Assembly: GCF_029168945.1 (NCBI RefSeq)
Contig: NC_083610.1
Span: 48,811,429-48,875,428, forward strand
Length of the DNA stretch: 64,000 bases
DNA from: Cannabis sativa
Lineage: Eukaryota; Streptophyta; Magnoliopsida; Rosales; Cannabaceae
Direction: 5' to 3'
Part shown: positions 1 to 10,853 of the stretch, in pieces
How the letters are laid out: the number at the start of each line of letters is the position of its first letter
Position numbering within the stretch: position 1 is the first letter of the stretch
Position numbers and translations under genes: made by a program
The notes under the pieces: generated by a model
Database searches by the model: none
What the model was told of the DNA's origin: nothing
Seen by the model: only the letters and a program-made list of their open reading frames with translations

Positions 1-20
1 TAATAATAATAATAATAATA
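1..20. repeat. (TAA)n microsatellite
   Basis: The window opens inside an uninterrupted TAA trinucleotide run; its left end is outside the window. A similar short run is at about 1731-1751, downstream of the DUF599 gene. Confidence 0.9.
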
Positions 21-445
21 TATGAAAGCTAACATGCATGGGAGTGTGATATCGATTGTTTTAATTGTTGTATTGTGGTCTATTAATTCTCCCACTTTGT
101 TCTATCTATTTATATGTTGCATCACACGTCAGCCTATACCTTTAACAGTCCACTGATCCCCTGGGTGCATTATCTAATTCTACCACACCACTTGCCTTGC
201 GTGTCTCACCAAATTATATATGTGACGTTGGAATTCCATAAAATATAATCTTTAAATTCCTGATTAATAATTAGTTACACCTGAAAACAGTAATATATAT
301 AAGATATAATCGATGATGAGGACAAAGTAATGAAAATGTTATTAGGGTAAGTATGCAGTACATTTTGTAAGGGGTGTTTTGGTACACTCTCAATTTATTA
401 CGGTATATGGAAGCGCTTTATAGTTTTTTTTTGTTCGTTATTCGT

Positions 446-621
446 AGGACCACTTATAAATTTTTAGAAAATTTTAAATAATTTACAGTATCGAAAATAA
501 AATTTATATATTTTGTTATGCTCGCGACTATTTTTCGTTATACGCGTAAGAAATAACTGTTAAAATCTAATTTTAATAATGTAAATTATTCAAAATTTTC
601 TGAAAATTTTTAAGTGATCCT
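446..621. repeat. Imperfect palindrome, MITE-like
   Basis: The arm at 446-486 is the reverse complement of 581-621 with only about four mismatches over 41 bases, separated by about 95 bases. It lies upstream of the DUF599 exon, probably inside its intron. Related sequence continues to about 840, and pieces of it (the stretches around 614-669 and 755-812) recur in rearranged order at 2130-2321. This suggests a small non-autonomous transposon family, but no target duplication was fixed, so the class is uncertain. Confidence 0.5.
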
Positions 622-936
622 AAATAACTACAACATATGTGATCATAAAAAAAAATTGGACTGTAAAAATTTTCTACATATGGAAATAGATAAAAAAGTT
701 TACTAGAACGCTATTTAGTAGGTCTACTACAAAAATTTCCAAAATATTATATATCAATTAGGAAATAGAATTTAATGTTAAACGGTCTATTTCATATACG
801 TATAAAACAAAAAATTAGCGAATAACAAACTCTTTGAATCCTATTTTTTTTAAATACCAAAACAAATAATATATATATATTAAGTGTTATATATTCATTT
901 CAAATATTGATTAATTAATAATATAAATGAATTCAG

Positions 937-1560
937 GATAATGATAAGAAGAACATTCTGGCGGTACAGACACTAAGGAACACAATCATGGGATCAACGT
1001 TAATGGCAACAACATCAATACTACTATGTTCTGGTCTAGCGGCGGTTATAAGCAGCACATACAGCGTGAAAAAACCTCTAAACGACACCGTTTACGGGGC
1101 ACACGGGGAGTTCATGGTAGCACTCAAATACGTGACCCTTCTCACCATATTTCTCTTCTCATTCCTATGCCATTCTCTCTCCATCAGGTTCATCAACCAA
1201 GTCAACATCTTAATCAACACTCCACAAGAGGACACCTCACCAGTCACCCCTTCCTACATTGCTGAGCTTTTGGAGAGAGGTTACATCCTTAACACTATAG
1301 GAAACCGTCTCTTCTACGCTGCCTTACCTCTCCTGTTATGGATATTTGGTCCGGTTCTCGTTTTCTTGTGTTCCTCTACATTGGTTCCGGTTCTCTACAA
1401 TCTTGACTTTATCTTCCCATCTTCTACTACCAACAACCACAAGAGTACTAGCAATATGACTAGTACTATCACTAGTGACAATGACGATGACGATGATGAT
1501 CGTTATCATCGCCATGATAACCGAAAGGGGAAAGTTATTCATGGGAGTGATGCTTGTTAG
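937..1560 (+). CDS. DUF599 family membrane protein, 3' exon (partial gene)
   Basis: This is the last exon of a gene for a DUF599 (PF04654) protein, a plant multi-pass membrane family of unknown biochemical role. The frame is open upstream of the ATG at 988: 17 codons from 937 read DNDKKNILAVQTLRNTIMG, which looks like the conserved core of the family, and an AG acceptor sits at 935-936 after a T/A-rich tract. So 937 is probably the exon start and 988 is an internal methionine. Counting from 988, hydrophobic segments lie at about residues 5-26, 42-66 and 105-135; the conserved FINQVNILINTP stretch is at about 68-79. The tail is Ser/Thr-rich, then acidic (six Asp in a row), which is probably not conserved. 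The stop is TAG at 1558-1560 and an AATAAA signal lies at 1613-1618. I see no convincing first exon in 1-936, so it is probably outside the window. Confidence 0.85.
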   Translation, partial: DNDKKNILAVQTLRNTIMGSTLMATTSILLCSGLAAVISSTYSVKKPLNDTVYGAHGEFMVALKYVTLLTIFLFSFLCHSLSIRFINQVNILINTPQEDTSPVTPSYIAELLERGYILNTIGNRLFYAALPLLLWIFGPVLVFLCSSTLVPVLYNLDFIFPSSTTNNHKSTSNMTSTITSDNDDDDDDRYHRHDNRKGKVIHGSDAC

Positions 1561-3260
1561 GGGAAATCATCATCTTTATCATCCACAAACTAAATTATGA
1601 TTATTATTGAATAATAAAAGACAAAATAATTAAAACAATTCCATATGTATATCAAAAGTTATCTTCATTGAATAATTTGGGTTTTTGAATGACAAAAATA
1701 TTCGATGTACACTTACGTACTACTGCAATCATTAATAATAATAATAATAATGTAGTATATACATGTTTTCAATTTGGAGATTTTTTATTTTTATATTTTA
1801 AAATAATTTTTTTTGTATTGTTACAGAATTCTACATAGAAACTCCTATTGCAACTAATAGAGCAACCTAAATCGTAACCAAAAATCGTATAGCAACCAAA
1901 ATAGAAATCACTGGAGAAACCACTTTAAAAACTCAAATTGTAAATTTGAAAAAAAAATTAAAAAAGTAGTATGTAAGGTAATTCTCCTTAAATGCAACCT
2001 TATGTAAATGAGTCTATACACTGATAAAATTGTAATATTTTTCACATCTATGCCAATTTTTTAGTCTAAATTTTAAGTTATAGTTATTTAAAATATTTAT
2101 AAAATTTTGAGAAATTCAAAATAATTTTTAATATAGAAATTAATGTTCAAACCGCTTATTTCACACATATATAAAATAGAAAAAAAAAATCATGCATGTA
2201 ACAAATTTTTTGAACTCTATTTTTAGTGTGCTAAATTTTTTTAATTTTCTTAAAATTTTGCCAAATATTTTAAATAAGTACAACATATACAACCATACAA
2301 AAAAAATTGATTGTAAGCGTGTAAAACAAACTCGAAAAAACAAATAATAATACATATAATGTGGTTGTGTGAGTCTAGTTAAATATAATATAGTACATAT
2401 TTAATAATATTTTTTGTGAGGAATATAACTATAATGTTACACTATTTTATATAACCTAAAGTAAAGCGTAATTTGTCAAGAGTAATAGTGTATTTAAGTA
2501 ATGGCGCAATTTAATATAATTTATATGTTTCAAATTTACAAATGAACTCAAAAAAAAAATATATATATATTACAAATGAACATAAGTTTTTCTGGTTGCT
2601 AAATGAATATGTACATTTAAAATATTTGTAGGAAACTGCATAAAATAATTGCAGTATTTTCAAAGCGTGATTAATTGTAAACAAATTAGGATAATATCAT
2701 TCATGGAGATAAATCTTAAAAATGCATAAATACGGGTGAGTTGTGTGGAATTCGACATAGTAAAGTAAGAAAGGCCACCACTCATTGACCCAAACAACAT
2801 GCTACAAATAGAATGTCTTGAAACATAATAACCAACATAGCATAATTTAGCCTAAAAAAATAGTCCAAACATAAGAAAAGAGAGTATGGGTAGTCTTATG
2901 AATCGGATTAATTAGAACAAGTCTTGTGTTTGTTTTGAATTTGCATTGAAATTGAAGTAGTTTGATTCTAAAGCAATTAGCTTGCATGCATCATCATTTG
3001 TTGACGATAACGCCCTTAGCTTATGTGTTGGTGGGATTGATGATCTTTTGAGACATGTACGTCTATCATGATCTCGACTTCTAGTTCTACAAAGTGTGCA
3101 TTACCCGTTTGTTGAATATTGTTTGAAACCTTTGCTTTTCATGGTCCTTTTTGAATTGATTGGTGAGCCCATTGTATGAAACCTTTGCTTTTGAAGCCCC
3201 TTTTGCATTGGCTCTTATCAAGTTAACAATATAATACATAAAATTGTAGTTAGTTAGCAC
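1561..3260. other. AT-rich intergenic DNA downstream of DUF599 gene
   Basis: No coding region is supported. It holds the probable 3' UTR and poly(A) signal of the DUF599 gene (to about 1625), a TAA run near 1731-1751, and at 2130-2330 diverged copies of the repeat pieces seen at 614-840. The minus-strand frame at 2161-2355 is low-complexity Phe/Tyr/Lys translation of AT-rich DNA and is not a gene. Confidence 0.6.
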
Positions 3261-3263
3261 TCA

Positions 3264-3500
3264 CTATACAAAAAATGGTATTCCTGTCGGTTAAAACGTC
3301 AACTTTTTTTCTTCTGAAAATTGACACTATTCATTACTATAATTTGACATTTTATTCACACTATTTAGTGACCCGCATTAGTTAGGAGTGATTTTTAGTG
3401 ACATGTACAATTAGACTCTAAACATTTATGTTACTCTCATATAATGTGGGTCATTAAAATATGAAAAATCACTAAAGAATAAAAATCCAATTTTTTTTTT
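3264..3500. repeat. Remnant of an AGTGAC-rich DNA transposon (possible CACTA-like left end)
   Basis: CACTATACAAAAAATG near 3271 resembles a CACTA-type terminus and is followed by repeated AGTGAC / GTCACT motifs (3368-3480). The same motif style is seen at 17480-17718, which finishes in a CACTA-like right terminus. No matching opposite end or target duplication was found for this copy, so it is probably a truncated relic. Confidence 0.35.
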
Positions 3501-3802
3501 TATTTTTATTAATTTGAAAAATGCTGGCCTATAGTTACGCGCCAGACATGAATGGATAAATGTGTCCCCATCCACTTAGCGCGTCACTATATCAAAATTT
3601 TATTTTTTATTTTAAAAAAAAAAGTATAGCTATAATTAATAAGTAAATAAAAAAAAAATATATCAAACCCAATTTAAAAAAATTAATCTCAGAAAAAAAA
3701 ATATTGAAAAGATTATTTAATAAGAGTAAAAAAACTCTAGTCATTTTTGCTTCTCTCTCTTCTTATCAGATAAAATTTAACAAAAAAAACCCTAAGGCTT
3801 TT

Positions 3803-3902
<100 letters not shown>

Positions 3903-4334
3903 TCTCTTCGGTTAGCTGCTGCCAAAACTCCCAGCAAGCTCCTCCAGTGACCTCCCTTTCTCTCCGCCCTGCCACGACAACTAGCGCCTCCCTCTCTTTT
4001 CTCTTTCTTTCTCTCTGACGGCTTAGACACACAGAACGCCTCCCCTTCTATCTTTGCCTAGACGCACGACCTGTGTCTCCCCCTCTCTCTCGACCTTGAC
4101 ACACGACCAAATCTCGACCATGTTGGTCGAATTTATCCATAAAATCAAGCTCTCCTCCCCACAAAATTCCAGATCTAACTTTGCGAACTTCTCTCTCTCA
4201 CTCAGTCACTCACTCGTATTTTTCTCATTACATCGGAGAAGACACCAGTGTTAATGGCACTGGTCTCAGGTATGGTTTTCCCTTTCACTCTTTATCTATA
4301 TAACATATCTCTCTATCTCACTACAAGAAAACCA

Positions 4335-4680
4335 ACTTTTGCCGGCGCATTTTTGCGCCGGCAAAATGCTAACTGCGTGGCAAAGCTTTGCGCTTGTAGT
4401 TAATCTTGTGCCGGCAAAAGCTTATGCGGGAAGCTTGGTCGGTAAAAGACTTTTTCTCGGCGCGTAGAGTAAATGCGCGGTAAAACTTCCTTTCTAGGCG
4501 AGAAATCACGCGGTAAAAAATAAGCGCGGTGTTAAAAAATGCCCTTATCCGCTATGAACATGCTTTGATAAAGTTTTGCGGCGCAATAGTGCGCCGGCAA
4601 AACTATTGGCGCCAATCTGACGATTGGCGCCAATAATTTTTGGCTACTTTTACCGGCGCAAAAATGCGCCGGCAAAAGTA
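4335..4680. repeat. Left subterminal repeat region of the CACTA element
   Basis: Multiple GCCGGC / CGCCGGCAAAA motifs occur in both orientations, including perfect small palindromes such as the one at about 4338-4365 and one at 4650-4678. The GC-rich motifs stand out against AT-rich surroundings and mirror the array at the right end. Confidence 0.85.
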
Positions 4681-4920
4681 TTAATTTTTATTTTTTAAAA
4701 AAAATTAATTAATTATAATATTAATTAATTAAATATAATTAATTATTTTTTTTTAAAATAATTATAATATTATATTAACAAAAAAACCAACATAATTTAC
4801 ATTAAAAGATAAACGAACATTAATTATATTATGTTCTACTAAAATCAGTATATAAACAAAATGCTAAATGTTCGAACCGGGTAATAAAAAAAAGTACGGT
4901 TCTATAGGCGGGTAATGTCG

Positions 4921-6530
4921 TCATCGTTGTTTTCTACGAGTCTCGGGAGGCTGCGATGACGATCCGGCACCGGGAGCGGCCAGAGCGATCCAAACACGGG
5001 GAGTGGGCAATGGTGGAAGATCCATGGGAGGCAAGTTGAAACCCGGCACGGCTCGAGAAAGATACTCGAGCGATCTTGGAATCGTCGAGGTAGAGTTGTT
5101 GTGTCTCATCTTCTTTGCCTCGTATGTTGAGTTGTCTCGCTCCGCTTCCTCCACTTTTTTACTGTAAAGCCTCGTCTTGTTCCATTGTAACGGTCGGTGG
5201 GCCGAAGGATGCGTGGCGAGTGCTCTTTGGCCCCCAACTCCCTTCGATGCAGGGAGATGGCCAAAGCCTCCAAGATGTCGAGATCGTTCCCAAGTACTTG
5301 CGTCATAACGGGTAAGTCTCGGGGGTGCGTGTAGGATCGACGGCAGGCTCATCGGGCTCATCTTCGGTGGGCGGTTGAGTTGCGCTATTTCAAACATTTG
5401 CTCCTAAAACAAACAAATAAGTTAAATGGTTAATTTTAATACAAAATAAATTGAAAGAAATAAATAAAAATTGAATTAAAATTTAAACTTACGTAAGCTT
5501 GTTGTGCGTACTCGTTGCACTAATTGTTGCCTTTATTGTGAAACTTTTGAAAAGTTTCCACCGCGGTTAATGGCGATTCTCATGTGTCGGGGTTAGCCCA
5601 TTTTCAAGAGAAAATATATTAGTATTGTTATTTTACTAGAAAAATTTAAATGAATGATAGTTAAATATAAACTTACCCCCTCGACAACATGTGAAACAAT
5701 AGGCTTGGAGCCCGGCCTCTAGAAATTTCATCTTACCCGACTTTCTTTATTTTTCGGCTCTACTTTGAAATTAATAATTTTCTAACAATTAATTATTTAT
5801 TATTGACTATATAAATTAAACATTACTAAAATTAGAAATTTAAAAAAAAATGTACCTTTTGTTTGTGTGTGCTCCAATAAGCGATGCGATCAACTCCCAC
5901 ACCTCTTGAGTTACTCCCTCGGGAGGTGACATGTCGGCCTCTCGTCCAAGCTCCTCGATGTTTTGTATCCACTTTTTCTTACGGTCACTCCGGTCACGTA
6001 AACCCTTTGACATCTCGTACTCATAGTAGTCTACGAATGTAGGGTTATCTCGTGGGAGGACAAACTTAATTACGCAAAAAGTTACACATTAATACATTAA
6101 TTACAATTTAATAAGAGTATAGTAATTTAGAAATTAAAAAAATTATTAAGACATACCTCGAGTCTATCCCGGAGGGCATTGATGTCGGCTCTGCGACATC
6201 TTCCCATTTGAATTTATTAATGGGGATAGACATCCGAGGTCATCCATTTCGCCATATTGTTGAATTTTTTTTTCCGTTTTTTGCGACGGGGGTGCCGATC
6301 TGCGTGCGGCTCAATCTCGTAACTTGGCGGTGTGTTTTGGAGAGCTCTTCCTCAACATTCTTGCCTTTGTATTTACCTCGACCCCTTTCTTTTCGACTGT
6401 TCGCCACAGTGTAGACATACTACATATACAACACTTTATTATAATTTGGAGAAGCGTATTTAAGAGTCCCTTGCGGACTCCGCCTCTCTGCAACGGGTCT
6501 AAGGTATTTCGTGCATGTGTAAAATTTTAA
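4921..6530 (-). pseudogene. Decayed CACTA-associated gene (Transposase_24 / Ptta-En-Spm type)
   Basis: Minus-strand coding pieces lie in exon-like blocks separated by AT-rich, intron-like DNA. From the 5' end they are: about 6530-6150 (basic N-terminal part, disrupted), 6062-5873 (open, reading FVDYYEYEMSKGLRDRSDRK then IEELGREADMSPPEGVTQEV), about 5745-5680 (GSKPIVSHVVEG), 5620-5490 (AVETFQKFHNKGN and NEYAQQAYV), and 5397-4921 (158 residues, WERSRHLGGFGHLP and a Pro-rich end). This block order resembles the plant transposase-associated protein of CACTA elements, thought to bind subterminal repeats. The block at 5620-5490 has at least two in-frame stops, so it is a pseudogene. Family assignment is by eye and moderately confident. 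Confidence 0.6.
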
Positions 6531-6649
6531 AAAAATTATCACTATGTGATAATACAAATACATTTGTTAAATCCTATCTTTGGTGTATAACGAAGAGATC
6601 GAAAAGATAATACAAATTTAATTTTATGCTATTTTACAATATCTTATCA

Positions 6650-7250
6650 TATACTTTACAATATCTTATGCTCATTTATACTTATTATAACATCATTTTA
6701 TTACATTTTCACTTTTATTATTTAAATTAAAATTACAAACTTTTTTAAATTTATAATATCACTTTATTATATTTTAAATTGTATATTACATTTTTCACTT
6801 TTATTATTTGTTTAATCCTATATTATTTAAATTAAAATTACAAACTTCTTAAAATTTATAATATCACTTTATTATATTTTAAATTATATATTACATTTTT
6901 CACTTTTATTATTTTTTTAATAATTTATTATTAAATTAAAATTACTAACTTTTTCAAATTTATAATATCACTTTATCATATTTAAAATTATATATTACAT
7001 TTTTCACTTTTATTATTTTTTAAATCATTTTTTATTTAAATTAAAATTACTAACTTTTTTAAAAGAATGTAATACCACTTTATTACATTTTAAATTATAT
7101 ATTACATTCTTTAATTTTTTTTTCAATCATTTATTAATTTTTAATCATTTTTTATTTAAATTAAAATTACTAACTTATTAAAACTAATAATATCATTTTA
7201 TTATATTTAAAATTATATATTACATTTCATAATTAAATATTTTCCTAATT
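6650..7250. repeat. About 105-bp AT-rich tandem array (five units)
   Basis: A unit containing the motif TATCACTTTATTATA followed by TATATTACATTTTTCACTTT recurs with anchors near 6758, 6863, 6967, 7074 and 7192, so spacing is about 104-118 bp. Units differ by scattered substitutions and small indels. It lies wholly inside the CACTA element, upstream of the decayed gene on its strand. No coding is seen. Confidence 0.8.
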
Positions 7251-7739
7251 ATTTATTATTTAAATTGAAAATGTTTTTTTTAATACCTAAAAAAATTATT
7301 ATTTTACTAACTTTTTAATTACATATTTTCAATTTCAATTTCAACATTCAATTAATTGTACATTTTTTCTACTAAAATTTCGGCAGCATAACGGCTTAAA
7401 AAGTGTAAACCCAAATTTTTTAATACCTATAAATAACACAAACAAATATTTCCATACAATATATACACAAACAAATAATCCACCCATCCAACGATCGATT
7501 TTATCACAGAACCTACTTCTCTAACATGCATATACATATTAACTAATAACAAACACTGCTACGTATACTAAGCGAAAGCAAAAAAACATACCTGAATCTA
7601 GTGCAAAAATGACAACTGCAGGCAGCTAGCGGTAATCCCGAGCGGTCGAACACGGACCTAATTCCATAAAAAAGTAAAACTAAATTAAAAATTTAATACC
7701 TATAAAAATTTAAAAATTTTATCACATATCCATTACCCT

Positions 7740-7765
7740 ACACTAACTTACACATACACACACAC

Positions 7766-7796
<31 letters not shown>

Positions 7797-8240
7797 TACA
7801 CTCACACACACACTCACATACACTTATACACACACATATACATATATATTTACATACATATATACATACATACACACACATATATATGCATACTTCTTTA
7901 CATACATACATATATATACATACACCAATATACACATACAAATACATGCATACTTATATATACACACCCACACCCACATACACATACACATACACATAAA
8001 TACATACACACATACATACATACATACATATACACACCCACATACACAAACACATACACATACATACACATATATATACATAATCCCACATACACATACA
8101 TATACATACATACATGTATTTATACACATACATACATTTATACCCACATAAATATACATACACATACATACAGAAATACACACATATACACATACATATA
8201 CTAATACACACATACATACACAAATCTATACATATAAACA
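7740..8240. repeat. TACA/CA-rich cryptic microsatellite
   Basis: About 500 bases are built almost entirely of interspersed CATA, CACA, TACA and TATA units on the plus strand. The overlapping minus-strand frames rich in Tyr, Val, Cys and Met (YVCMYVC-like) are translations of this repeat in several frames and are not genes. Confidence 0.95.
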
Positions 8241-8280
8241 TTAAAAAAAAATTAAACTTAAAAAAATTAAAACTACCTTA

Positions 8281-8530
8281 AATAAATTGGAGGAGGTGGG
8301 GCTTGGTGGTCTGCGGTGGTGGCTGGCGTAGCTCGGCCGCCGTCGATGGTGGTGGTGGCCGACGGTGGTGGTGGTGTTGGAGGTGGTGGTGGTGGTTTTT
8401 TTGAAGAGAAAAAGAGAGGGATTGAGAGGGATTGAGAGGGGGGGTTAGAAATTGAGAGAGATTGATAGAGAATGAGAGAGAATCAAAGAGAGATTGAGAG
8501 AGGGGGGTGAGAGGTTTTCAGAGAAAACCT
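8281..8530 (-). promoter_or_regulatory. Pyrimidine-rich leader near the CACTA right end
   Basis: Read on the minus strand this is CT-rich (8400-8530), then CCACCACC-rich (8281-8400), much like plant 5' untranslated leaders. It lies between the right subterminal repeats and the decayed minus-strand gene, where the promoter and transcript start of that gene would be expected. I see no clear TATA box, so this is inference from position and composition. Confidence 0.4.
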
Positions 8531-8589
8531 AGGCAAAAAAATGAAAAATGGAGGAGAAGAAGGGGGCTCCGTGCTCCTGATTCATATAT

Positions 8590-9124
8590 ATACTTTTACC
8601 GGCGCATCCAATTGCGCTGGTAAAAGTGTTTTTAAAATCTGACCTAAGTAGCCAAAAACGAGCGTTTAAGTAAATACTTTTACCGGCGCAATAAATACTT
8701 TTACCGGCGCACAATTGCGCCGCTAAAAGTATTCTCACTTATCACATCAAAATCCACACGTTTCCTTTAACACTTTTACCGGCGCAATGGTGCGCGTCAA
8801 AAGTATTCCCACCTACCCGGGAAATCCACGCGGGAAGTTTCCCTCTCTTTTTGAGACTTTTACCGGCGCAATTATGCGGCCCGGTACAAGTAAACAAGCG
8901 CCACAATAAATGAAATGAAAGGCGGCAAACTTCTCGCGCCTGTTGGCGCTTCATTTAGTAACTTTACGGCGCATATTACGATATTGCGCCGGTAAAACCA
9001 GACTTTTACCGGCGCAATAATGCGCCGGCAAAAGTAAAGCCTAAATGGAAGTGAGATTTCAGATTTTGTTTTATCTCGACAACCTTTACCGGCGCATTTG
9101 ACGAACTGCGCCGGTAAAAATGCC
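8590..9124. repeat. Right subterminal repeat array of the CACTA element
   Basis: TTTTACCGGCGCA and its complement TGCGCCGGTAAAA occur repeatedly, for example at about 8594, 8680, 8700, 8775, 8860, 9001 and 9080, several as inverted pairs with short spacers. The minus-strand frames with recurring CAGKS peptides are translations of this array, not proteins. Confidence 0.88.
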
Positions 9125-9137
9125 TTTTCTTGTAGTG

Positions 9138-9302
9138 TCTCTTTGTCTCGCTTCTTTATAGATTGGGTTTGGAGAGGCTTGCATTGGAGTTGGTCGGAGT
9201 CCTGATTCGCAGGCCTAGGGTGGTGCACGAAGAGGTCCGGGTATTCCTAGTTGAAATATTTTCCATTTTGTATAGCTATTATATATTGACAAATTTAAAT
9301 CA
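9138..9302. other. Short spacer between CACTA element and orphan LTR
   Basis: This continues the pyrimidine-rich sequence interrupted at 4318 by the CACTA insertion, then becomes AT-rich. No gene is seen. Confidence 0.4.
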
Positions 9303-9510
9303 TGTTATCCTATTTTTTGCACTATGACGTGGTAGTTAGTTGGATGACACGTGTCTCACACTTTCCTACCTAGGCTGAAGGTTACACTCCTAGCAGCCCC
9401 CAAGGATTAGTAGAAAGGTCTATGTTATCCATACATAGCAGGATGTCCGAGTAGAGTCATCAAGGGACATCTGACCAAGCTCGATCATGTGATCAACTCG
9501 AATGCACCAG
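9303..9510 (+). repeat. Left part of an orphan LTR split by a later insertion
   Basis: It starts TGTTATCCTATTTTTTGCAC and matches the start of the LTR-like segment at 18315 (same GCACTATGACGTGG and GACACGTG stretches). The LTR-TR insertion 9511-16642 lies within it with duplication ACCAG; the remainder resumes at 16643. It appears to be an LTR of the Tat-like family whose partner is not visible. Confidence 0.55.
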
Positions 9511-10835
9511 TGTTGTGATATTTTGCACACGCAAGTGTACGTATCGTTCCAAGTAGTAAACTCACCAGGAGTGAGGTCGATCCCACGAGGATTGTAGTTA
9601 AGTACGTTAAAATTAAAATTTTACTTCTATTTGGTTAAATAAAAATTAAGAATAGGTTAAAACTAGAAAAATAATAAAAACAGTGATAGGAGAAACAATT
9701 TAAGGAAATAAACAGTTAATAAAAATTAGGGCTTCGATTTCAATTGTATCTATTGATTATGGCCTAATATGATTATTTTCCTAATGTTAATTTCTATGCA
9801 ATAGCAGGTTTACTAAGGTAATTTATAGTCTTCTCAGATATATAAATCTCAATTACATGCAAACTTTCTACTCTCGTGATAAATTTAACATGCAACAGAC
9901 ATTAAACACAGAAACCGTATAAGCTATCTAAACCATATAGGTACTCTCGTCCTATATCGAAATTCAGTTCTATTCTACTATAGCATAATTGACACTCACT
10001 TTTCAGATCTCGCATCAAAATCATAAACAGTTAATTGGTGATCAGGCAATTAAAAGTAATTAAGCACAAATAAAATAGAATACATAGAAATTAGGGGGAA
10101 AATTAATCATATTAAAACCATAAACAATGTTAAACAATATCCATCTAACCCTAATTAAAGTGTTTAGCTACACATGTTCATGAGAGCACAATCACACATA
10201 TTAACTTTAAGAAAAGAGATGAAAATAGAGAAGAGAAGAATGCTAAAAACCCTCTTAAGAATGCCTCCAATATTGCAGTTGATCTCTCCACTTTGCATCT
10301 GTATTCTCTCTGTTTTTCTCTCTAAAATTGCTTGATGAAATCAACTCCCTTCTTCCCTTTATATAGGCATTGAAGGCCTAAAAAGATGGAAAAAACGCAC
10401 ATGTTTAAATTCCCATTCGAATTTAAATTTTTGGGAAACCCCAAACGAGATATTTTTTCTGCTGCGTCGACTGATAGTATTTTGGCCATAACTCTCTTGA
10501 TATTACTCGGAATTGAATGATTCAAGATGTTCCAGAAAGATAAAAGAGAGATCTAGAACTTTTATGTTTTGACTTTTTCCAAAATCTAATCAGAAGATAG
10601 TCGAATTAAGGCTTGAAGTTTCAACTTTATTTCCTTGCACAATTTTCTCTATTTTAAATATCATGATATTTTTATATTTTTTCCCATCTTTTTCTCTGAT
10701 ATTTTTCTAATCTTCTTCTATTTTAAATCTGCAAAAATAAAAGATAACAAGCGTAAAAATGCTCCAAACATGATTAAAATTCAATTAAAAATATACTAAA
10801 CTTAATCTAAAATTAATACTAAAAATAACCTAACA
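9511..10835 (-). repeat. LTR (3' LTR) of the TR-GAG-like element
   Basis: It matches 15318-16642 along its full length with scattered substitutions and no large indel. The end on the minus strand is ...CACAACA and it begins TGTTAGG. The frame at 10322-10525 is inside the LTR, is duplicated in the other LTR at 16129-16332, and is not considered a gene. Confidence 0.93.
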
Positions 10836-10853
10836 AATTCCCCCAAACTAAGC
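10836..10853 (-). other. Polypurine tract of the TR-GAG-like element
   Basis: On the minus strand this reads TTAGTTTGGGGGAATT directly before the 3' LTR, the expected site for plus-strand priming. Confidence 0.8.

Larger units (their letters stand above)
4319..9137 (-). mobile_element. Defective CACTA (En/Spm-type) DNA transposon, complete ends
   Basis: The element starts CACTACAAGAAAA (4319-4331) and ends with its exact reverse complement (9125-9137). It is flanked by the 3-bp target duplication TCT at 4316-4318 and 9138-9140, the length expected for CACTA elements. Next to both ends are many direct and inverted copies of a GC-rich subterminal motif around TTTTACCGGCGCA, the kind of site that binds the element's own DNA-binding protein. 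Inside are a decayed transposase-associated gene (minus strand), a 105-bp tandem array, a TACA-rich microsatellite and a pyrimidine-rich leader near the right end. I see no TNP2-type transposase, so at 4,819 bp this is a non-autonomous copy that would depend on a helper. Confidence 0.93.

Noticed and set aside
1336..1542. Minus-strand 68-residue frame in the DUF599 exon
   Set aside because: Shadow of the real exon, rich in Ile/Val from antisense of acidic and Thr/Ser codons.
7740..8240. Possible CRISPR-like or interspersed repeat array
   Set aside because: A nuclear plant genome context and tetranucleotide composition; no fixed repeat with unique spacers.
7738..8241. Several minus-strand frames rich in Tyr, Val, Cys and Met
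   Set aside because: Low-complexity translation of the TACA/CA microsatellite in multiple frames.
8529..9228. Minus-strand frames with recurrent CAGKS peptide
   Set aside because: Each CAGKS is a translated CACTA subterminal repeat (TGCGCCGGTAAAAG), not a protein repeat.
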